The notes under the pieces are model-generated. The model did no database searches. It was not told the DNA's origin and saw only the letters and a list, made by a program, of their open reading frames with translations. The position numbers and the translations under genes were made by a program. This document shows, one piece after another, positions 21,212 to 29,759 of a DNA stretch of 29,759 nucleotides (position 1 is its first letter; each line of letters opens with the position of its first letter). The stretch comes from CAZUMJ01 sp964621605 (GTDB lineage Bacteria > Actinomycetota > Acidimicrobiia > Acidimicrobiales > Iamiaceae). The stretch lies in NCBI GenBank assembly GCA_964621605.1, contig CAZUMJ010000037.1, positions 1 through 29,759 on the forward strand. Reading direction: 5' to 3'.

Positions 21212-21233
21212 CGCGCCGTCGCTCGCTGGCGCG
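21212..21233. terminator. Hairpin between convergent carbonic anhydrase and ftsX genes
   Basis: The stem CGCGCC (21212-21217) and GGCGCG (21228-21233) enclose a 10-nt loop 5 bp after the carbonic anhydrase stop. There is no T-run. It may serve as a bidirectional terminator. Confidence 0.45.
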
Positions 21234-21234
21234 A

Positions 21235-21272
21235 CCGGGCGGTGCGTGCCAGGCCGGGCGGTGCGTGCCAGG
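21235..21272. repeat. 19-bp tandem repeat, two copies
   Basis: CCGGGCGGTGCGTGCCAGG is present at 21235-21253 and 21254-21272, followed by CCGGCGG, just before the ftsX stop codon. Confidence 0.85.
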
Positions 21273-21281
21273 CCGGCGGCG

Positions 21282-22184
21282 CTACACGTCGAGGAAGCGG
21301 GTGACGGCGATGCCGGACCCGACGACACCCACCAGGGCGCCGACCACCACCAGCGCCACCGAGATCAGCAGCACCTCGCCGCTTGTCACCGTGAGGCCTT
21401 GCAGGATGTTGGTGCCGCTGTTCTGCGACGACGCCGAGCCGAGCCGGTCGTAGAGGACATACACCGCCCCCACGGCGGGAATCGCCCCCGCGAGGCCCTG
21501 CACGAGGCCCTCGAGCATGAACGGGATGCGGATGAACCAGTTGGTCGCACCGACCAGCTTCATGACCTCGATCTCGCGCCGGCGGGCGAACATCGCCATG
21601 CGGATCGTGTTGAGGATGAGCAGCCCGGCGGCGCCGAGCAGGAACACCGCGGTGCCGAGGATGACGGCCGAGACCATGCCCGACAGGCGCTCGAACTTCT
21701 TGACCGTGTCGTACCCGAAGGTCACACCGAACACGCCGGGCGACTTCTCCATCTGCCTGGCGGTCTGCGAGATCAGGTCGGGGTTGCTCGTCGACGGCGA
21801 CACCCGGAACGACGTGGGGATGTCCTGTTCGGTCATGGACTGCAACATGACCGGGTCGTCACGGAAGATGTCTCGGAACTCGGCGTACGCGGCGGGCTTG
21901 TCGAGGTACTTTACCCGTTTGATCTGCGGGTTGTTCTTCGGATCGAGCGCGGAGGCGACCGCGTCGATCTGCGCCTTGTCGGCGGTGGGGTTCATGAAGA
22001 CGATGAACTGCACGTCGCCCTTCCAGCGTGCGGTGGAGTGCTGCACCGCAGCACGCACCACGAACGCCGAGCCGACGAGGGCCAGCGACACCGCCACCGT
22101 CACCACCGACGCGAGGGTCAGCGTCAGGTTGCGACGCAGGTTGCTCGTGGTCTCACGAGCCAGGTAGTCGAGCTTCAGGGCCAT
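21282..22184 (-). CDS. ftsX: Cell-division protein FtsX
   Basis: A 300-residue membrane partner of FtsE. It has an N-terminal cytoplasmic segment (LARETTSNLRRN), a first transmembrane helix (LTLASVVTVAVSLALVGSAFVV), an extracellular domain of about 130 residues, then three helices (AVILGTAVFLLGAAGLLILNTI, a central pair, and VLLISVALVVVGALVGVVGSGI). The motif FARRREIEVMKLVGATNWFIR is diagnostic. FtsEX transmits ATP-driven conformational change to peptidoglycan hydrolases at the division site. ftsE lies 12 bp upstream on the same strand. Confidence 0.95.
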   Translation of the reverse strand: MALKLDYLARETTSNLRRNLTLTLASVVTVAVSLALVGSAFVVRAAVQHSTARWKGDVQFIVFMNPTADKAQIDAVASALDPKNNPQIKRVKYLDKPAAYAEFRDIFRDDPVMLQSMTEQDIPTSFRVSPSTSNPDLISQTARQMEKSPGVFGVTFGYDTVKKFERLSGMVSAVILGTAVFLLGAAGLLILNTIRMAMFARRREIEVMKLVGATNWFIRIPFMLEGLVQGLAGAIPAVGAVYVLYDRLGSASSQNSGTNILQGLTVTSGEVLLISVALVVVGALVGVVGSGIAVTRFLDV

Positions 22185-22196
22185 GTCGGGGAGGTC

Positions 22197-22874
22197 CTAC
22201 TCGTAGACGCCGCGGGACTGGTCACGGATGATCGTGCCGCGGTCGAGCTCGATCACGCGGCGGCGCATGGTGTCGACGATCGCACGGTCGTGCGTCGCCA
22301 TGACCACCGTGGTGCCGGTGCGGTTGATGCGGTCGAGGAGTCGCATGATGCCGACCGAGGTGGTGGGGTCGAGGTTGCCGGTGGGTTCGTCGGCAAGGAG
22401 GATAAGCGGCCGGTTCACGAACGCACGGGCGATCGAGACGCGCTGCTGCTCACCACCCGACAGCTCGTGCGGCAGGTTCCCCATCTTCTTGGCGAGCCCG
22501 ACCAACTCGAGGATGGCCGGCACCTGCGCCTTGATGACGTGACGGGGCCGGCCGATGACCTCAAGCGCGAACGCCACGTTCTCGTACACCGTGCGGGTCG
22601 GGAGGAGCTTGAAATCCTGGAAGACGCACCCGATGTTGCGGCGCAGGAAGGGGACCTTCCAGCTCGACAGCTCACCGATGTCCTTGCCGGCGACGAAGAT
22701 GCGGCCCTCGCTCGGCACCTCTGCCTTGTTCAGCAGGCGGATCATGGTGGACTTGCCCGACCCGGATGGCCCCACGAGGAAGACGAACTCGCCCTTCTCG
22801 ATGTTGGCGGACGCCGAATGCAACGCGACGACGTCGCCGCGGTAGTTCTTGGAGACGTTCTCGAGCCGGATCAT
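22197..22874 (-). CDS. ftsE: Cell-division ATP-binding protein FtsE
   Basis: A 225-residue ABC-type ATPase. It has Walker A GPSGSGKST, a Q-loop region (GCVFQDFKLL), the signature LSGGEQQRVSIARAFV, Walker B ILLADEPTGNLDP and the H-loop VVMATHD. FNVPFLRR-like and TVYENVAFALEVIG stretches match FtsE. It drives FtsX conformational cycling at the septum. The ATG at 22874 begins MIRLENVSKNY, the usual FtsE N-terminus. It lies 71 bp downstream of prfB. Confidence 0.95.
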   Translation of the reverse strand: MIRLENVSKNYRGDVVALHSASANIEKGEFVFLVGPSGSGKSTMIRLLNKAEVPSEGRIFVAGKDIGELSSWKVPFLRRNIGCVFQDFKLLPTRTVYENVAFALEVIGRPRHVIKAQVPAILELVGLAKKMGNLPHELSGGEQQRVSIARAFVNRPLILLADEPTGNLDPTTSVGIMRLLDRINRTGTTVVMATHDRAIVDTMRRRVIELDRGTIIRDQSRGVYE

Positions 22875-22945
22875 GGAACGACTGACGTTACCAGCGCGTT
22901 ACAGCGGGCCGGCGCATCGGCTTCGGCGGGAGGGGCGACGACCGC

Positions 22946-24049
22946 TCACGCATCCTCCGCTCGACGCCAACGCAGCCACGCCTCCATGAAGGGGTCGAGG
23001 TCGCCGTCGAGCACCCCGTCGACGTTGCCCGTCTCATGCTCGGAGCGAAGGTCCTTCACCATCTGGTACGGCTGCAGCACGTACGAGCGGATCTGGCTGC
23101 CGAAGCCGACGGCCCGCTGCTCCCCCCGGATGCCCTCGAGCTGCGCCAGGCGCTCCTGGCGTTGCACCTCGGCCAGCTTCGCCCGCAGGATCTGCATGGC
23201 CCGATCCTTGTTCTGGTGCTGGCTGCGCTCGTTCTGGCACGACGTCACGATGCCGGTGGGGAGGTGCGTGATGCGCACCGCAGAATCTGTCACGTTCACG
23301 TGCTGACCACCGGCGCCAGAGGACCGGTACGTGTCGATGCGCAGTTCCTTGTCGTCGATGACGATGTCGGGCACGTCATCGAGGAACGGGGTCACCTTCA
23401 GCGCCGCGAACGCGGTCTGACGCTTGCCCTGCGCGTTGAACGGCGACATGCGCACGAGCCGGTGCACCCCGTGCTCGGCGCGCAGCAAGCCGTAGGCGTG
23501 GCGACCGCGCACCAGGAACGTGGCCGACGAGATGCCCGCCTCGTTTCCGGCAGAGACCTCGTCGAGCTCGACGTCGAGCCCACGGCCTTCGGCCCAACGC
23601 AGGTACATGCGCAGCAGCATGTTCGCCCAGTCCTGCGCGTCTGCGCCGCCCTCACCGGACTGGATCTCGCAGATCGCGTCCTTGTCGTCGTACTCGCCGG
23701 TGAACAACGACCGCAGCTCGAGCTCGGCGAAGTCGCGGTCGAGCGCCGCCAACCCGTCGGCGATCTCGGGTTCGAGCGAATCGTCGCCTTCTTCGCGGGC
23801 GAGGTCGTACAGCGTCTCGACATCGTCGATACGGCTACCCAACCCGTCGAAGACGTCGAGGTCGTCGACGACCATCGCGAGCTCGCCGGTGACGGTGCGC
23901 GCCCGCTCGGCGTCATCCCACAGGTCGGGGCGTGACGCCTCGGTCTCGAGCTGGGGTCGCCGGGCACGCAACTCGGCCACCTTCAGGTAGACGGCTGCCT
24001 CGTCGTGGCGACGCCGCAGCGCCGCAAGATCGTCTGAGAAGTCGCGCAT
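22946..24049 (-). CDS. prfB: Peptide chain release factor 2 (RF2)
   Basis: A 367-residue class-I release factor for UGA and UAA. The stop-codon recognition tripeptide SPF is seen in RMSPFNAQGKRQ and the catalytic GGQ in YRSSGAGGQHVNV. The N-terminal helical domain contains ASRPDLWDD and the C-terminus ends LDGDLDPFMEAWLRW. The frame is uninterrupted from ATG 24049, so the programmed +1 frameshift seen in many bacterial prfB genes is absent. It starts 9 bp after the secA stop on the same strand and is probably co-transcribed. Confidence 0.96.
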   Translation of the reverse strand: MRDFSDDLAALRRRHDEAAVYLKVAELRARRPQLETEASRPDLWDDAERARTVTGELAMVVDDLDVFDGLGSRIDDVETLYDLAREEGDDSLEPEIADGLAALDRDFAELELRSLFTGEYDDKDAICEIQSGEGGADAQDWANMLLRMYLRWAEGRGLDVELDEVSAGNEAGISSATFLVRGRHAYGLLRAEHGVHRLVRMSPFNAQGKRQTAFAALKVTPFLDDVPDIVIDDKELRIDTYRSSGAGGQHVNVTDSAVRITHLPTGIVTSCQNERSQHQNKDRAMQILRAKLAEVQRQERLAQLEGIRGEQRAVGFGSQIRSYVLQPYQMVKDLRSEHETGNVDGVLDGDLDPFMEAWLRWRRAEDA

Positions 24050-24058
24050 CGAGGACGG

Positions 24059-26776
<2,718 letters not shown>

Positions 26777-26825
26777 AGGCGGGCCAGCCTACCGGGGGCG
26801 GGCAGGCGGTCTGCCCGAAGGGGCC

Positions 26826-27416
26826 TCAGTCGGCTTCGTCGATGAGGCCCACGTCGCCATCGGCGCGCCGGTACACGACGGCAGCGCGGTGGGTGTCGAT
26901 GTTGGTGAAGAAGAAGAACCCGTGACCGAGCAGGTCCATGCGCCCGGCCGCCTCCTCGGGCGTCATCGGCATCATGGCGAACCGCTTCGCCTTCACGATG
27001 CGGGGTTCGACGTGATCGGTCTCGACCTCGACCTCTGCCTCGACCGCTTCGTCGACGAGGAGCGCCGCAGCGGCTCCGCCGGCCAGCGTGACCGCACCGC
27101 TGCGGTCACGGCCCTTGCCCTTGGTCACCAGGCGCGCCTTCAGCTTGGAGAGCTGCTGTTCGGCCTTCGCGACGGCCTTGTCGATCGCGGCGAACGCGTC
27201 GGGAGCCGACACCCGAGTACGGACGTGGTGCCCGTGACCCTCGAGGGTGATCTCGCACGACTCCGGATTGGGGATGCGAGGGTTGCGTTCTCGGGAGAAC
27301 AGCACCTCCGCGTGCTCCATGTCGAGGAAGCGACCAAGCTTGGCCACCTTCGACTCCGCGAGGTTTCGGAGCTTGTCCGAGACCTCCATCCGGCGTCCGC
27401 TGACGACGATCTCCAA
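26826..27416 (-). CDS. hpf: Long-form ribosome hibernation-promoting factor (HPF/RaiA family)
   Basis: A 196-residue long HPF. The N-terminal S30AE domain (MEIVVSGRRMEVSDKLRNLAESKVAKLGRF to about residue 100) binds the 30S decoding region. The C-terminal domain (about 138-190, VKAKRFAMMPMTPEEAAGRMDLLGHGFFFF) mediates dimerisation into 100S ribosomes. The start is a TTG at 27416, with GGAGG 7 nt upstream, inside the end of comF. It is probably translationally linked to comF and transcribed with secA. Expression is expected to rise in stationary phase. Confidence 0.92.
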   Translation of the reverse strand: MEIVVSGRRMEVSDKLRNLAESKVAKLGRFLDMEHAEVLFSRERNPRIPNPESCEITLEGHGHHVRTRVSAPDAFAAIDKAVAKAEQQLSKLKARLVTKGKGRDRSGAVTLAGGAAAALLVDEAVEAEVEVETDHVEPRIVKAKRFAMMPMTPEEAAGRMDLLGHGFFFFTNIDTHRAAVVYRRADGDVGLIDEAD

Positions 27417-27419
27417 CGC

Positions 27420-28118
27420 TCAACCTCCAGCTCGGGGGCCCTTGGACGGATCGTAGACCGCACATCGAGGCCTCGGTGTCGGGGTGTGCGCGGACACGTG
27501 CGACGGCGTATGGGCCGCCGCGAGTGCGAACACCGTCACGCCCGCCTCGCCGAGCGCCGTGGCCGCGGCGACGAGCGTGGACCCCGACGTGATCACGTCG
27601 TCGACGAGCAGCACCCGGTCGCCCATGAGCCCCGGCCCCGTGCGCGCCGCGGGGCGCAGCGTGAACGCAGGCCCGACCTGCCGATCGGCCCGTGAACGAC
27701 CCGTCTGCGGTGGACCCGGCGCACGGCGGAGCAGCGGACCCACTGGCAGACCCAGGTTGCGGCCCACGGCACGGGCAAGGAGCTCCGACTGGTCGAACCC
27801 CCTGGCGCGGCGGCGACGCGCCGAGGTGGGCGCCCACGTGACCATGCTCGCCGCCAGCGGCCGGACCAGCTCGCCGAGGGCGGCGCCGAGGAGCGGGACC
27901 ACCGCGGCGCGCTGGTTGCGGTACTTGAGCGCGGTGACGAGTCGCCGAGCGTCGCCGCGGTACGAGAGCAACGCCAGCGTGCACGCCGTGCCGGGCAGAG
28001 GCGCCAAGGGGGGTGCAGGCTCCAGGCCGCCCAGGCACGCCGCGCAGAGCCCGACGCCACGTCGTGTGCACAGCGGGCAGCTGACCGGGAGGAGCACCCC
28101 TACCAGGGTAGGAAGCAC
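27420..28118 (-). CDS. comF: ComF-family amidophosphoribosyltransferase-like protein
   Basis: A 232-residue ComF family protein. An N-terminal zinc-finger-like pair (CPLC, CAAC) precedes a phosphoribosyltransferase domain with SYRGDARRLVTALKYRNQRA, ARRRRARGFDQSELLARAVG and the PRPP loop VLLVDDVITSGST. ComF supports DNA uptake in competent bacteria and is widely kept in non-competent ones, where its role is unclear. The start GTG 28118 has no obvious ribosome site; GTG 28097 is an alternative. The last codons carry the hpf ribosome-binding site. It lies 25 bp downstream of the SDR gene. Confidence 0.88.
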   Translation of the reverse strand: MLPTLVGVLLPVSCPLCTRRGVGLCAACLGGLEPAPPLAPLPGTACTLALLSYRGDARRLVTALKYRNQRAAVVPLLGAALGELVRPLAASMVTWAPTSARRRRARGFDQSELLARAVGRNLGLPVGPLLRRAPGPPQTGRSRADRQVGPAFTLRPAARTGPGLMGDRVLLVDDVITSGSTLVAAATALGEAGVTVFALAAAHTPSHVSAHTPTPRPRCAVYDPSKGPRAGG

Positions 28119-28143
28119 CAGTGACAGCGCGACCGGGGGTGTG

Positions 28144-28992
28144 TCAGTTGGGGAGCTGACCCACGAGCGGGTCCTGTCCCGCCACGATCCGGTCCGTGCG
28201 GGCCGAGATCATCGGGCTCCAGGTGGGGTGGGTGAGGACGTAGAACCGGCGCGTCCTCACGGCGTCGAGCACCTGAGCCGCCACGTCCGTCGGGTCGAGA
28301 CCGTTCTCGATCAGCCCCTCGACCGTGTCACGCACCAGGGCGGCGGTCGCCTCGGCGGTCGCGTCGTCGGGATCGCGCCCGGCGGTCGCCTCCTCGTAGC
28401 GCCCCGCGTCGTGGATGCGGGTCTTCACCCATCCGGGGCACAACACGGACGCACCGACGCCGGGTGCCATCATCTGCAACTCGGCGAAGAGGGTCTCGGT
28501 GAGGGTCACCACCCCGTGCTTGGACACGTTGTAGGGGCCCATGAACGCGGCCGACAGCAGCCCGGCCATCGACGCCGTGTTCACCACGTGCCCCTCGCCC
28601 TGGGCCACCAGGCCCGGCACGAAGGCCTTCACCCCGTGGATCACGCCGAACAGGTCCACGCCCAACACCCAGCGCCACTGCTCGATCGGCAGGTCCCAGC
28701 TGAGGCCACCGCTGCCCACCCCGGCGTTGTTGCACACCACGTGGAACGCGCCGAACGCGTCCAGCGTGGCATCACGCAGCGCCTCGACCTCCTCGTAGAC
28801 CGACACGTCGGTGCGGACCCCGACCACGTCGGCGCCACCCGCTCGGAGCTCGGCCACGACCGCGTCGAGATCCGGCGACACGTCGCCCAACACCACCTTC
28901 ATGCCGGCAGCCACGAACTGGTCGACCAGCGCCCGCCCGATGCCAGACGCCGCGCCGGTGACGACCGCGACCTTCCCCTGGAGCTCCTGCAT
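28144..28992 (-). CDS. Short-chain dehydrogenase/reductase
   Basis: A 282-residue classical SDR. The cofactor loop TGAASGIG (12-19), NNAG (88-91), Ser141 and the YNVSK active site (Tyr154, Lys158) are present. Asp37 in VVLGDVS favours NAD(H). The usual catalytic-tetrad Asn position reads Asp (GVDLFG, about 113). The start is the ATG at 28992 (MQELQGKVAVVTG) after GGGGGA, not the longer in-frame start at 29028. Substrate unknown; long-range resemblance is to the family of actinobacterial SDRs with VIHGVKAFVPGLVAQ. A strong palindrome lies 39 bp upstream. Confidence 0.87.
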   Translation of the reverse strand: MQELQGKVAVVTGAASGIGRALVDQFVAAGMKVVLGDVSPDLDAVVAELRAGGADVVGVRTDVSVYEEVEALRDATLDAFGAFHVVCNNAGVGSGGLSWDLPIEQWRWVLGVDLFGVIHGVKAFVPGLVAQGEGHVVNTASMAGLLSAAFMGPYNVSKHGVVTLTETLFAELQMMAPGVGASVLCPGWVKTRIHDAGRYEEATAGRDPDDATAEATAALVRDTVEGLIENGLDPTDVAAQVLDAVRTRRFYVLTHPTWSPMISARTDRIVAGQDPLVGQLPN

Positions 28993-29030
28993 CGCATCCC
29001 CCGATGTTCGAGGCAGCGCCGCTGCCACAA

Positions 29031-29048
29031 CTTGACCGTTGGGTCAAG
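29031..29048. promoter_or_regulatory. Operator-like palindrome upstream of the SDR gene
   Basis: CTTGACC (29031-29037) and GGTCAAG (29042-29048) form a perfect 7-bp inverted repeat with spacer GTTG. On the minus strand one arm supplies a -35-like TTGACC. A second palindrome, GGCAGCG-C-CGCTGCC, lies between it and the start codon. It resembles a TetR- or MarR-type operator; no regulator gene lies nearby. Confidence 0.5.
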
Positions 29049-29065
29049 GTAGCCGCGCGGGGCTA

Positions 29066-29152
29066 CCTGTGCCCGCACGCGCCTGTGCCCGCACGCGCCC
29101 GGGAACACCGATGCCCGGGAACACCGGTGCCTGCACGCGCACGGTGCGCGTG
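29066..29152. repeat. Two adjacent 16-bp tandem duplications and a 19-bp palindrome
   Basis: CCTGTGCCCGCACGCG occurs twice (29066-29081, 29082-29097). It is followed by CCCGGGAACACCG(A/G)TG twice (29098-29113, 29114-29129, one mismatch). A perfect inverted repeat, CACGCGCAC-G-GTGCGCGTG, then lies at 29134-29152. CACGCGCACCGTG recurs near 29164. All sit in the roughly 200-bp space between ahcY and the SDR gene. Confidence 0.8.
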
Positions 29153-29241
29153 AGCCAGCAGCCCACGCGCACCGTGTTCGTGCGTGATCGGTTGCACCGC
29201 CACCCGTGGGGCGCGGAGCGCGCCCGACGGGAACGAGGGCG

Positions 29242-29759
29242 TCAGTACCGGTAGTGGTCGGCCTTGTACGGGCCCTCGACCGGCACGCCGAGGTAGTCGG
29301 CCTGCTCCTGGGACAGCTCCGTCAGACGCACGCCGAGCGAGTCGAGGTGCAAGCGGGCGACCTTCTCGTCGAGGCGCTTCGGCAACACGTACACGCCGGT
29401 CGGGTACTGGTCGAGGTTGGTGTGCAGCTCGATCTGCGCCAGCACCTGGTTGGTGAAGCTGTTCGACATCACGAAGCTCGGGTGGCCCGTGGCGCAACCC
29501 AGGTTCAGCAGGCGCCCCTCGGCGAGGATGATCACCGAATGCCCGTCGGGGAACACGAACTCGTCGACCTGCGGCTTGATGTTCACCCGCTGCACGTCGC
29601 TCATGCGGGCGAGCCCGGCCATATCGATCTCGTTGTCGAAGTGCCCGATGTTGCCCACGATGGCCTGGTGCTTCATGCGCGCCATGTGCTCGGCGGTGAT
29701 GATGCCCTTGTTGCCGGTCGTCGTGATGAAGATGTCGGCCGTGTCGAGCACGTCCTCGA
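29242..29759 (-). CDS. ahcY: Adenosylhomocysteinase, C-terminal part (5' end beyond window)
   Basis: The last 172 or so residues of S-adenosylhomocysteine hydrolase, which splits SAH into adenosine and homocysteine in the SAM cycle. Visible signatures are TADIFITTTGNKGIIT and GNIGHFDNEIDM from the NAD-binding domain, LLNLGCATGHPSFVMSNSF, and the conserved C-terminal tail GPYKADHYRY with the NAD-contacting Lys and Tyr. The frame continues to the right edge of the window, so the N-terminal catalytic half is not seen. It heads the minus-strand run leading to the SDR and comF, though the repeat-rich spacer downstream may separate transcripts. Confidence 0.96.
   Translation of the reverse strand, partial: EDVLDTADIFITTTGNKGIITAEHMARMKHQAIVGNIGHFDNEIDMAGLARMSDVQRVNIKPQVDEFVFPDGHSVIILAEGRLLNLGCATGHPSFVMSNSFTNQVLAQIELHTNLDQYPTGVYVLPKRLDEKVARLHLDSLGVRLTELSQEQADYLGVPVEGPYKADHYRY

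Noticed and set aside
20652..21212. N-terminal extension of the Rieske frame
   Set aside because: Antisense to the carbonic anhydrase gene and repeats; the GTG at 20651 has GGGAGG correctly spaced.

Overview
This window is high-GC, and its gene content points to an actinobacterium. Markers are CarD, the Mec/CysM pair of the CysO sulfur-carrier pathway, a PPOX-class F420-dependent oxidoreductase, a DUF222/HNH protein under a Gram-positive-type SOS box, an LGFP-repeat L,D-transpeptidase, long-form HPF and an ALAA-type tmRNA tag. The class Acidimicrobiia is my best guess, but that is inference. The window is a draft scaffold. It holds two runs of exactly 100 N, each flanked by an identical 55-bp sequence on both sides, so both gaps look like artificial joins of overlapping contigs.

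Layout: (1) 1-1232, minus strand: cysM (3' end cut off by the window edge) and mec. (2) 1285-4188, plus strand: smpB, an acyl-CoA synthetase broken by gap 1, and ssrA (tmRNA), so both trans-translation components lie together. (3) 4189-8015: a small accessory island at the 3' end of ssrA. The 17-bp tail of the tmRNA gene recurs at 6969-6985 and 7999-8015 and divides the island into two cassettes. The first carries an unknown membrane-anchored protein and an AbiEi/AbiEii (type IV) toxin-antitoxin pair. The second carries a MntA/HepT (MNT-HEPN, type VII) pair. No integrase is visible. (4) 8045-14955, plus strand: F420-dependent oxidoreductase, S45 acylase lipoprotein, alpha/beta esterase, SOS-boxed DUF222/HNH protein and an MFS exporter. 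(5) 15008-17913, minus strand: enoyl-CoA hydratase-like protein and a secreted L,D-transpeptidase/LGFP/DUF4214 mosaic. (6) 18238-21206: fatty-acid desaturase, carD, a Rieske protein and a beta-carbonic anhydrase-like protein, with repeat-rich intergenic regions. (7) 21282-29759, minus strand: a housekeeping run read as ahcY (partial), an SDR, comF, hpf, secA, prfB, ftsE and ftsX, covering SAM recycling, ribosome hibernation, protein export, translation termination and divisome control.

Themes: the most notable region is the ssrA island, where defence-type toxin-antitoxin modules appear stacked between copies of the tmRNA 3' end. Short tandem duplications of 13-24 bp (75 bp in one coding case) recur across genes and spacers. 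Several genes have a -10-like hexamer only 6-12 nt before the start codon and no clear Shine-Dalgarno sequence, which suggests leaderless mRNAs. All assignments rest on reading motifs by eye; no database search was run.
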